From Enterococcus sp. 4G2_DIV0659 (GTDB lineage: Bacteria; Bacillota; Bacilli; Lactobacillales; Enterococcaceae), in NCBI RefSeq assembly GCF_002140715.2, contig NZ_NGLE02000001.1, forward strand, positions 2,570,001-2,634,000: 64,000 bases of DNA, read 5' to 3'. Below are positions 56,866-64,000 of the stretch, piece by piece. A program made the position numbers and the translations under genes. The notes under the pieces were generated by a model. That model saw only the letters and a list, made by a program, of their open reading frames with translations. It was not told the origin of the DNA and searched no databases. Position 1 is the stretch's first letter; each line of letters opens with the position of its first letter.

Positions 56866-58080
56866 ATGAAATGGAATCGGAGTTTACCAGCAGGGACAAA
56901 AGATAAATTATTTAAAGAAGCGAATGGGGCATATCAATTAGAAAAACAAGTCAATGATCTTATGAAAACAAGAGGCTATCAGCGGATTGATACACCAATG
57001 ATCGAGTTTGAAGAGGTTTTTGCTAGTGGTGAAAAAGATGAAAAAGAATTTTATCGTTTTTTTGATTCTAAAGGTCGACTATTAGTTTTACGACCAGACA
57101 TGACAGTGCCAATCGGACGTGTGGTAGCGACAACTGGTATTCAACCTCCGCTTAAATTATCGTATAGCGGTAAGATTTTTCGTTCAAATGTTGATATGTT
57201 AGGTGAACAAAATGAACTGACTCAAGCTGGGATGGAATTAATCGGTTATTCTTCTTTAAAAGCAGAAGTTGAATGTATATCTTGTGCTGTAGAAATATTA
57301 GAAACACTGAATATACCCAATTTTCATTTTGAATTAGGGCACGCTCAAGTTTTTAGATACATTGTTACATCCCTTCAGTTAGATGATCGAATGAAACAAG
57401 AACTTCAAGTTCATTTTAATAATAAAAGTTTAACGGATTTAGCGACATTTGTGACTAATCATCCTAGTGAATTAGATGCATTCATTTGCGCGATGCCAAA
57501 ATTATTTGGCGAAGCAAGTGAAGTACTGCTTTACGCAACGTCCTTGTTGCCAAAGACGTCGCAAATTAGAACAATAATCAAAGAATTAGAAGTCTTGACG
57601 GGTCACATTAAAAGCTGTCATCCATCGATTTCACTGACCATTGATTTAGGATTAGTCGCTTTGATGGATTATTATACGGGAGTACTATTTAACGGTTATG
57701 CAGATTTAGTTCCAGAGATATTTTTAAGAGGTGGTCGCTATGATCAGTTGACAGAACAATTTGGTCATCCAATGATTCCGGCGATAGGATTTGGTATTAA
57801 TTTAGATACTTTGGTTGCTTTGCAGAACCAACTCAATGAGTTAGCTTCTTTAGAGCAGTCAACAACTTTAGTTCACTGCTCGTTGGGACAGCTAAAAGAG
57901 GCTGAAAAAATTGTAAAAGAAAACCCAAAATATCAATTGTCTTTATTTGACACCTTACAAGAAGCTATTGAGTATGGACAAAGATGGAAGTATCGCCAAG
58001 TTATTCATATAAAAGGCAATGAAATACTTATTATAAAGGTGGGGGAGAAGAATGACACAGCTAACGATTGCCTTGACTAA
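56866..58080 (+). CDS. hisZ: ATP phosphoribosyltransferase regulatory subunit
   Basis: The 404-aa protein is related to histidyl-tRNA synthetase but lacks the tRNA-binding part. It has the class II-like start [50 protein letters not shown], motif 2 [13 protein letters not shown], and [24 protein letters not shown] in the motif 3 region. It activates the short HisG encoded next. GGAGG precedes the ATG. It is the first gene of the operon after the T-box. Confidence 0.93.
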   Translation: MKWNRSLPAGTKDKLFKEANGAYQLEKQVNDLMKTRGYQRIDTPMIEFEEVFASGEKDEKEFYRFFDSKGRLLVLRPDMTVPIGRVVATTGIQPPLKLSYSGKIFRSNVDMLGEQNELTQAGMELIGYSSLKAEVECISCAVEILETLNIPNFHFELGHAQVFRYIVTSLQLDDRMKQELQVHFNNKSLTDLATFVTNHPSELDAFICAMPKLFGEASEVLLYATSLLPKTSQIRTIIKELEVLTGHIKSCHPSISLTIDLGLVALMDYYTGVLFNGYADLVPEIFLRGGRYDQLTEQFGHPMIPAIGFGINLDTLVALQNQLNELASLEQSTTLVHCSLGQLKEAEKIVKENPKYQLSLFDTLQEAIEYGQRWKYRQVIHIKGNEILIIKVGEKNDTANDCLD

Positions 58081-58693
58081 GGGACGATTAGAACATCAAG
58101 TATTGTCTCTTTTTGAAAAAGCAGGAATCGATATTGCGTTTATGAAAGATAAAAAGCGAAAATTGATTTTTACCAGTCCAGATCAGAGATTTACGTTTCT
58201 TTTGGTCAAAGCGGCTGATGTCACAACCTATGTGCGTCATGGGGGTGCAGATATTGGTATCGTCGGGAAAGATGTATTGATTGAACATCCTTTTGGTTAT
58301 TATGAAATGTTGGATCTGGGAATTGGGAAGTGCAAATTTTCCGTAGCCTCTACCAAAAATTACCAACCAGATGATTATAAACGAAAACGAATCGCCACCA
58401 AATACCCAACGGTTGCCTCTGAACATTTTCGTAAAAAAGGAGAAGATGTTGAGATCATTAAAATCGAAGGATCTGTGGAGGTAGCGCCTGTTTTGGGACT
58501 AGCTGATGCCATTGTAGATATTGTTGAAACAGGGACAACATTGAAAGAGAATGGTTTAGAAATTTTTGAAGATATTTGTCCGATTTCGGCTAGAGTAATT
58601 GTGAATAAAGCAGTGCTAAAGCGTAAACGGCAAGAAATATTTCGGTTATTTAGTGAATTGGAACCTGTGATCAAAGGAGGAAAAGAAAGATGA
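58052..58693 (+). CDS. hisG: ATP phosphoribosyltransferase, short form
   Basis: The 213-aa catalytic subunit has [51 protein letters not shown] and the PRPP-binding [16 protein letters not shown]. It lacks the C-terminal regulatory domain of long HisG and so needs HisZ, which is encoded upstream with a 29-base overlap. It catalyses the first step of histidine synthesis. GGGGGAG precedes the ATG. Confidence 0.95.
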   Translation: MTQLTIALTKGRLEHQVLSLFEKAGIDIAFMKDKKRKLIFTSPDQRFTFLLVKAADVTTYVRHGGADIGIVGKDVLIEHPFGYYEMLDLGIGKCKFSVASTKNYQPDDYKRKRIATKYPTVASEHFRKKGEDVEIIKIEGSVEVAPVLGLADAIVDIVETGTTLKENGLEIFEDICPISARVIVNKAVLKRKRQEIFRLFSELEPVIKGGKER

Positions 58694-59970
58694 GACGATT
58701 GACTGGAAGTACAGCAGCCATTTTAGCTGCCTTAAACGCTGAACAGAAGTTTGTACAAGAAGATAATCGACAAATAGAAAAACAAGTTCAAACGATTATT
58801 CAACAAGTGATTCAAAAAGGTGATCAAGCACTCAAAGAATATTCTAAGCAATTCGATAAAGTAGAAATAGCTGATTTTATTGTCTCAAAACAGTCCATAG
58901 AACAGGGATATGAGCGAGTAGAAAAAGAAGTAATAGCAGCCTTAGAAGCCGCTAAAGAAAATATCATCAGTTACCATCAAAAACAAAAACAATACGATTT
59001 TATGGATACAGAAAAGAATGGTGTTTTACGAGGACAATTAGTTTTACCATTAAAAAGTGTTGGTGTTTATGTGCCAGGAGGTACCGCTGCATATCCTTCT
59101 TCTGTGCTGATGAATGTCATACCAGCTAAAATCGCTGGTGTGAAAGAAATTATTATGGTTACACCACCGACGTTAACTGGAATTCCAGATGTTATTTTAG
59201 CGGCTGCAAAAATTGCTGGTGTGAGTAAGGTTTTTCAAGTAGGCGGTGCCCAAGCTATTGCAGCACTTGCTTATGGCACTCAGACGATACCTAAAGTAGA
59301 TAAAATCGTCGGACCAGGAAATATTTATGTAGCAACAGCTAAAAAACAAGTATTTGGTCTCGTAGGTATTGATATGATCGCTGGGCCATCTGAAATTGGA
59401 ATCATAGCCGATTGTTCAGCAAATCCTACTTATATCGCAGCTGATTTACTTTCCCAAGCAGAACATGATATTCTCGCTAGAGCTATTTTAGTCACTAATT
59501 CATCTGCTTTAGCAGAACAAGTTGAAAAAGAAATAGAAAGACAATTACGAACCTTGCCGCGTAAAGCCATTGCAGAACAAGCGATCAAAAACTACGGATG
59601 TATGATTATTACAGAAACATTTGATGGGATGTTTACAGTGATGAACGACATTGCACCAGAACATTTAGAAATTCAATTAACTGATCCAATTAATTATTTA
59701 AATAAAATAGAAAATGCTGGTTCAATTTTTTTAGGTGAATATGCTTCAGAGCCAGTAGGTGATTATCTTTCAGGAACAAATCATGTGTTACCTACAAGTG
59801 GTACGGCAAAATTTTATTCACCACTTGGGGTTTATGATTTTGTGAAATATAGTCAAGTAACCCATTATACAAAAGAGGCTTTAGCGAATGCTAAAGAAGC
59901 AATTACTCTTTTAGCAAGAAAAGAAGGGTTAGAAGCACATGCTCGTGCAGTAGAATGTCGGTTTGAGTAA
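58690..59970 (+). CDS. hisD: Histidinol dehydrogenase
   Basis: The 426-aa enzyme has [55 protein letters not shown] with the zinc-linked region [23 protein letters not shown], and [27 protein letters not shown]. It performs the last two oxidations to histidine. It overlaps hisG by 4 bases, and GGAGGAAAAGA precedes the ATG. Confidence 0.95.
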   Translation: MRRLTGSTAAILAALNAEQKFVQEDNRQIEKQVQTIIQQVIQKGDQALKEYSKQFDKVEIADFIVSKQSIEQGYERVEKEVIAALEAAKENIISYHQKQKQYDFMDTEKNGVLRGQLVLPLKSVGVYVPGGTAAYPSSVLMNVIPAKIAGVKEIIMVTPPTLTGIPDVILAAAKIAGVSKVFQVGGAQAIAALAYGTQTIPKVDKIVGPGNIYVATAKKQVFGLVGIDMIAGPSEIGIIADCSANPTYIAADLLSQAEHDILARAILVTNSSALAEQVEKEIERQLRTLPRKAIAEQAIKNYGCMIITETFDGMFTVMNDIAPEHLEIQLTDPINYLNKIENAGSIFLGEYASEPVGDYLSGTNHVLPTSGTAKFYSPLGVYDFVKYSQVTHYTKEALANAKEAITLLARKEGLEAHARAVECRFE

Positions 59971-59993
59971 TAGAAAGGATTGGAGGGGTGAAC

Positions 59994-60578
59994 ATGAGAA
60001 AAGCTACATTAAGAAGAGAAACAACAGAAACAAAGGTTGAAATGACTCTTAATTTAGATTGTCAAGAACCTGTGAACATTGAAACAGGAATTGGTTTTTT
60101 TGACCATATGTTGACGTTATTTGCTCGTCATAGCCGTATTTCTTTAGAGGTAAAAGTAGAAGGTGATCTAGATGTTGATAGTCATCATACAGTAGAAGAT
60201 GTGGGCATTGTTTTGGGACAATGTATTCAAGAGGCGTTAGGAGATAAAGCAAGGATTAATCGTTATGGAACAAGCTTTGTACCGATGGACGAGTCTTTAG
60301 GCATGGTGTCACTGGATCTAAGCGGGCGTTCTTATTTGGTTTTCGATGCTGTTTTTGATAATCCTACATTAGGTTCATTTGATACTGAATTGACAGAAGA
60401 GTTTTTTCAAGCACTAGCTTTTAACACACAAATGAACCTTCATTTAAAAATTTTATATGGAAAAAATACCCACCATAAAATTGAAGCATTGTTTAAAGCG
60501 GCAGGTCGAGCGCTAAGAGAGGCAATCACCGAAAATCCAGAGATTCAAGGTGTGAATTCCACGAAAGGAATGTTATAA
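59994..60578 (+). CDS. hisB: Imidazoleglycerol-phosphate dehydratase
   Basis: The 194-aa monofunctional enzyme has the two manganese-binding motifs [11 protein letters not shown] (about 61-71) and [17 protein letters not shown] (about 160), with [16 protein letters not shown] at the start. The ATG at 59994 follows GGAGGGGTG; a GTG at 59988 overlaps that site. It has no fused phosphatase, as usual in Firmicutes. Confidence 0.95.
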   Translation: MRKATLRRETTETKVEMTLNLDCQEPVNIETGIGFFDHMLTLFARHSRISLEVKVEGDLDVDSHHTVEDVGIVLGQCIQEALGDKARINRYGTSFVPMDESLGMVSLDLSGRSYLVFDAVFDNPTLGSFDTELTEEFFQALAFNTQMNLHLKILYGKNTHHKIEALFKAAGRALREAITENPEIQGVNSTKGML

Positions 60579-61205
60579 ATGATCATTATTGTTGACTATG
60601 ATACGGGAAATACTAAAAATGTTCAAAAAGCGTTGGATTATGTAGGTTTAGAAAACAAGCTTTCCGCCGATCCACAAGAAATTAGACAAGCAAAAGGATT
60701 GATTTTACCAGGAGTTGGTGCTTTTTCTTTAGCAATGGAAGAATTACAAAGACGTGATTTGGTTAAAGTGATTCAAGAAGTTGCGCAAAATGGGCTACCT
60801 ATTTTAGGAGTTTGTCTAGGTATGCAATTGCTTTTAGAAGGAAGCATGGAAAATGGTTTTACAAATGGATTAGGACTGATTGAGGGGCTTTGTGAAAAAT
60901 TACCTGAAGATTCGGTCTTTCCAGTTCCTCATATGGGTTGGAATGAATTGATGGTCACAAAGGAAACAGAATTGACTCGAAAAATAAATGGTCAATTTGT
61001 TTATTTTGTTCACTCTTATTATGCTGATTGTGAGCCGAATGTCATTGATGCGTTGACTCAATATTCGATTAAAATACCAGCGATGATTTCTAAAGGGAAT
61101 ATCTATGGCACACAATTTCATCCAGAAAAAAGTAGTGAGGTTGGTTTGGAGATCCTAAAAGGATTTAAGGAGGTTGTTGAACATGCAGATTTTACCAGCA
61201 ATTGA
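60579..61205 (+). CDS. hisH: Imidazole glycerol phosphate synthase, glutaminase subunit
   Basis: The 208-aa class I amidotransferase has the nucleophile Cys in LGVCLGMQLL (about residue 78), oxyanion LPGVGAF, and the His-Glu pair in GTQFHPEKSSE. It feeds ammonia to HisF. Its ATG follows the hisB TAA with no gap, and it overlaps hisA by 23 bases. Confidence 0.95.
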   Translation: MIIIVDYDTGNTKNVQKALDYVGLENKLSADPQEIRQAKGLILPGVGAFSLAMEELQRRDLVKVIQEVAQNGLPILGVCLGMQLLLEGSMENGFTNGLGLIEGLCEKLPEDSVFPVPHMGWNELMVTKETELTRKINGQFVYFVHSYYADCEPNVIDALTQYSIKIPAMISKGNIYGTQFHPEKSSEVGLEILKGFKEVVEHADFTSN

Positions 61206-61908
61206 TATTCGTGAGGGAAAAGCAGTTCGTTTAGTTCAAGGAGATTTTTTACAAAAAACAATCGTAAATGACTATCCAATTGCTCAAGCACAGGAATTTG
61301 AAGAAGCAGGAATTCAAATGATACATGTGGTGGATTTGGACGGAGCTTTATTTGGTAACACTAAACATGCACCACTCATCGAACAAATGAAAAACATGAC
61401 TAACTTAAAAATAGAAGTCGGCGGAGGTATCCGTTCATTGGAACAAATAGAGCACTATGTGGCATTAGGCATCGATCGAGTCATTATTGGTTCGGCTGCT
61501 TTAAAGGAGCCCAATTTAGTGAAAGAAGCAGTCAAAAAGTACGGAGATAAAATTGCTGTGGGAATTGATGCCAAAGATGGGAAAGTCGCCATCAGTGGTT
61601 GGTTGGACATAAGTGAAACAGATTATTTGCAACTGGCAAAAGAGATGGCTGAATTAGGTGTCAAAACAATTATTTATACCGATATCACAAAGGATGGAAC
61701 ACTGACAGGGCCATCTTTTAAACAGTATGAAAAACTGTCAAAAATAGTACCGGAAATGCAAATTATTGCTTCTGGTGGTGTGAGTAGTAAGAGCGATTTA
61801 TTAAAATTAGCAGAGTTGAATCTGTATGGAGCAATCGTTGGTAAGGCTTTTTACAGTGGAGCGATTACGTTAGCGGATATCTTGGAGGTGGAAACTTATG
61901 TTGACTAA
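61183..61908 (+). CDS. hisA: ProFAR isomerase
   Basis: The 241-aa TIM barrel opens with [22 protein letters not shown] and has [43 protein letters not shown] and [13 protein letters not shown]. Catalytic Asp residues lie in AIDI and TDITKDG. The start at 61183 follows AAGGAGGTTGTTGA; a TTG at 61174 would add three residues. It overlaps hisF by 11 bases. Confidence 0.94.
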   Translation: MQILPAIDIREGKAVRLVQGDFLQKTIVNDYPIAQAQEFEEAGIQMIHVVDLDGALFGNTKHAPLIEQMKNMTNLKIEVGGGIRSLEQIEHYVALGIDRVIIGSAALKEPNLVKEAVKKYGDKIAVGIDAKDGKVAISGWLDISETDYLQLAKEMAELGVKTIIYTDITKDGTLTGPSFKQYEKLSKIVPEMQIIASGGVSSKSDLLKLAELNLYGAIVGKAFYSGAITLADILEVETYVD

Positions 61909-62653
61909 ACGAATTATACCTTGTTTAGATGTCACACAAGGCCGTGTGGTGAAAGGAATAAACTTTGTTGATCTACAAGACGTTGGTGATCCTGTGGCTG
62001 TTGCCAGAGCATACAATGAGCAAGGAGCAGATGAATTAGTTTTTTTAGATATTACAGCTACAAGTGATGGACGAGACAGCATGCTTGAGGTTATTGAACG
62101 AACAGCACAAGAGGTATTTATCCCTTTAACTGTGGGTGGTGGAATACGTTCTGTTTCAGATATGAAAAAAGTCCTTCAAGCAGGTGCGGACAAAATTTCT
62201 CTTAATTCAGCGGCAATTGAGCATCCAGAATTAATTAGAGAGGGTGCGGCAAAATTTGGCTCTCAATGTATAGTTGTAGCAATTGATGCCAAAAGAATCG
62301 GGGAGTCTTGGCATGTATTTGTGAAAGGCGGTCGTGAAGATACTGGTTTAGATGTCATTGAATGGGTAATAGAAGCAGTGGCTTTAGGAGCCGGAGAACT
62401 ATTGGTGACAAGTATGGATGCAGATGGCACTAAAAAAGGGTATGACCTAGCACTGAATCAAGCAATCTGTCATGCGGTAAATGTTCCTGTTATTGCTTCT
62501 GGAGGTTGTGGCAGCGAGAGTGATATTGTAGAGGTATTTGAACAAACGAAAGTTTCTGCTGCTTTAGCAGCCAGCATTTTTCATTATGGTGAAGTAAAGA
62601 TTCCAGAATTAAAACAACTATTAGCTTCTAGCGGAGTGGAGGTTCGTCAATGA
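61898..62653 (+). CDS. hisF: Imidazole glycerol phosphate synthase, cyclase subunit
   Basis: The 251-aa TIM barrel starts with [22 protein letters not shown] and has [48 protein letters not shown] and [11 protein letters not shown]. Catalytic Asp residues are in CLDV and SMDADG. It pairs with HisH to make imidazole glycerol phosphate and AICAR. GGAGGTGG precedes the ATG. Confidence 0.95.
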   Translation: MLTKRIIPCLDVTQGRVVKGINFVDLQDVGDPVAVARAYNEQGADELVFLDITATSDGRDSMLEVIERTAQEVFIPLTVGGGIRSVSDMKKVLQAGADKISLNSAAIEHPELIREGAAKFGSQCIVVAIDAKRIGESWHVFVKGGREDTGLDVIEWVIEAVALGAGELLVTSMDADGTKKGYDLALNQAICHAVNVPVIASGGCGSESDIVEVFEQTKVSAALAASIFHYGEVKIPELKQLLASSGVEVRQ

Positions 62654-62964
62654 AGCCAGATTTTTCTAAAGGAATAATCCCAGCAATCATAGTCGAAGCA
62701 AAAACAAAGGAAATCTTGATGTTAGCGTATATGAATGAAGTGAGCTACCAAAAAACGCTTGAAACAAAAACAACATGGTTTTATTCACGCTCTCGTCAAA
62801 AATTATGGAATAAAGGTGAAACGAGCGGACATAGTCAAAAAGTCATAAGTATTGTTACAGATTGTGATCAAGACACACTGTTAATCACTGTGGAGCAAAT
62901 AGGACCCGCGTGCCATACAGGAGCTCATAGTTGCTTTTACGAAGTTATTTTTGAGCAAGATTAG
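62650..62964 (+). CDS. hisI: Phosphoribosyl-AMP cyclohydrolase
   Basis: The 104-aa monofunctional enzyme has [38 protein letters not shown] and zinc-binding Cys and His in [18 protein letters not shown]. It opens the PR-AMP ring. It overlaps hisF by 4 bases. The HisE function is on a separate gene, unlike the fused HisIE of many bacteria. Confidence 0.95.
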   Translation: MKPDFSKGIIPAIIVEAKTKEILMLAYMNEVSYQKTLETKTTWFYSRSRQKLWNKGETSGHSQKVISIVTDCDQDTLLITVEQIGPACHTGAHSCFYEVIFEQD

Positions 62965-62998
62965 TTGGTGACAAAGTACGACAAAAGGGGGAGAATAG

Positions 62999-63310
62999 AT
63001 GATTGAAAAATTATATGAAGAAATAGCAAAACGCAAAAAGATACCCAAAGAAGATTCTTATACTACGTACTTATTTAATCAAGGAACAGATAAAATTCTC
63101 AAGAAAATTGGAGAAGAAGCAACAGAGGTCGTCATTGCAGCTAAAAATAATCAAACAGAGCTAATAGCTGAAACCTCTGATTTAATTTATCATTTGCTCG
63201 TTTTATTAGTTGAACAAGAGATTTCTCTAGACCTAATTGAGGATGAATTAAAGAAACGAGAAGGAAAATTAAGTAATGTGGGGGGGCGAAAAAATATACA
63301 CAAATTATAG
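62999..63310 (+). CDS. hisE: Phosphoribosyl-ATP pyrophosphatase
   Basis: The 103-aa helical MazG-like enzyme has [32 protein letters not shown] and [19 protein letters not shown], with the metal-binding EEATE and ETSD acidic residues. It hydrolyses PR-ATP to PR-AMP. GGGGGAGAATAG precedes the ATG. It is the last gene of the operon, ending 200 bases before the shared terminator. Confidence 0.93.
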   Translation: MIEKLYEEIAKRKKIPKEDSYTTYLFNQGTDKILKKIGEEATEVVIAAKNNQTELIAETSDLIYHLLVLLVEQEISLDLIEDELKKREGKLSNVGGRKNIHKL

Positions 63311-63510
63311 GAAGTGGAGGCCGGTTAAACTTTTCGGTGAGCGGAAAAGGAGAGAGAACAGCGAGTGAACAGACACCTTAGGGGATTTGAGCGCTTGGAA
63401 GTGATGGTAAAAAAATTACGTGGAATAGTAAACGATACTGAGTATTTCACTTCAAAGAGCATGCTGTAAATGGGAGGATCAGATAAAAGTTACAGAGTGA
63501 CAAAATGAAT
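63311..63510 (+). other. Unassigned stretch between hisE and its terminator
   Basis: About 200 bases with higher G content than usual intergenic DNA and purine-rich words (GGAAAAGGAGAGAGAAC, 63350-63360 area), but no frame with a usable start and ribosome binding site. It belongs to the his transcript tail and shows no feature I can name. Confidence 0.5.
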
Positions 63511-63580
63511 AAAAGCGAGTAAAACTAGAAGATAAACGCATCCGTCGATGACTTTATCCTCTAGTTTTAGTCGCTTTTTT
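63511..63580. terminator. Bidirectional terminator of the his operon and DUF4828 gene
   Basis: AAAAGCGAGTAAAACTAGAA... (arm 63511-63536) pairs with the arm 63553-63580, with a few mismatches, ending in a T run on the + strand and starting with an A run for the minus strand. Confidence 0.85.
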
Positions 63581-63596
63581 ATTTCAGTTAAGTAGT

Positions 63597-63986
63597 TTAA
63601 GAAAGAGCATCTGACTTATTTTTTGATTCTAGTAAATAGGTCACATCATCGGCTTCATCGTAAAGTGACATAGGTTTTCTATCAATACATTGAATGATTA
63701 AATGATACCCATATTCATCCTGAGCAACAAGACGTGTATTCGTTAACTCAACTAACATGTAGTTTAATTTTCGATTGTCAATCAGGATTTGTAAATCGTT
63801 TTCGATTGTTAAAGTATGTTGGGTTGCTTTTTGATTATTGATAAACCACCAGCTGCCGATATAGTTTTTATATGAATCAGGAATACTTGATTCCGCTTGC
63901 TTTTCTTGTTTCTTCTTTAAGAATAAGGATCCGGCGATGCCAGTGATAAGTGAAGCACCTAAAAATAATGACCAATGTTTTTTCAT
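63597..63986 (-). CDS. DUF4828-like membrane-anchored small protein
   Basis: The 129-aa protein has a short basic start, one hydrophobic segment (LFLGASLITGIAGSLFL), a charged linker and a small beta-rich domain: YIGSWWFINNQKATQHTLTIENDLQILIDNRKLNY, as in DUF4828 of lactic acid bacteria. The function is unknown. It runs toward the his terminator on the minus strand. AGGAGATTG precedes the ATG, close to the window edge. Confidence 0.65.
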   Translation of the reverse strand: MKKHWSLFLGASLITGIAGSLFLKKKQEKQAESSIPDSYKNYIGSWWFINNQKATQHTLTIENDLQILIDNRKLNYMLVELTNTRLVAQDEYGYHLIIQCIDRKPMSLYDEADDVTYLLESKNKSDALS

Positions 63987-64000
63987 AGTATCAATCTCCT

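Noticed and set aside
63311..63510. Possible small gene or RNA after hisE
   Set aside because: No start with a ribosome binding site and no stable named RNA structure could be supported; recorded as an unassigned stretch.

Overview
The window is low-GC Gram-positive chromosome. It carries the complete Firmicutes division and cell wall cluster, T-box leaders, strong AGGAGG ribosome binding sites, Asp23/Gls24, DUF2798, DUF3397 and DUF4044 proteins and a HisZ-dependent histidine operon. Together these point to an Enterococcus of the E. faecalis-like group; the species cannot be fixed from the sequence alone. Almost all genes lie on the + strand.

Layout. 1-2670: end of rpmA (L27), a DUF2798 membrane protein, a PNPOx-like flavoprotein, an unrecognised 48-aa ORF and a metallophosphoesterase on the minus strand. 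2845-11876: a housekeeping block of aminopeptidase P, Asp23, nusB, folD, xseA, xseB, ispA, tlyA, argR and recN. 12241-22890: a surface-fibre operon with its own promoter and terminator. It holds a SipW-type signal peptidase with a very basic N-terminal extension, three BsaA-like subunits, a small protein with an FPRTG sorting-like tail, a 1755-aa SpaA/Cna-B repeat protein with four near-identical 552-bp repeats, and a lipoprotein. 22956-24651: DUF4044 and corA on the minus strand, then DUF3397. 24659-39194: an MraZ operator and the dcw cluster mraZ-rsmH-ftsL-pbp-mraY-murD-murG-divIB-ftsA-ftsZ-ylmE-sepF-ylmG-ylmH-divIVA. 39210-42473: ileS behind a T-box. 42555-48370: zwf and a DtxR/MntR-type repressor (minus), glpK, a VOC protein, an MmcQ/YjbR protein and a TraX-like membrane protein.

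48631-54307 is a decayed integrated element bounded by matching att-like sites. Inside are an excisionase-like protein, an Mga-like regulator, a YjdF-like protein, a ketosynthase and a second ketosynthase start. The second start is fused by a deletion to a 5'-truncated tyrosine integrase, so the element probably once carried a larger type II polyketide or fatty-acid-like pathway. After it come a GyrI-like protein and an AraC-HTH/kinase fusion (convergent), then a His T-box and hisZGDBHAFIE, ending in a shared terminator with a DUF4828 protein on the minus strand.

The most interesting regions are the SipW/BsaA/SpaA fibre operon, the ketosynthase-bearing element remnant, and the apparent ATT (or ATC) start codons of divIB and ylmG. 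The MraZ boxes are on both sides of the pre-mraZ spacer. All functions come from reading motifs by eye; no database search was run.
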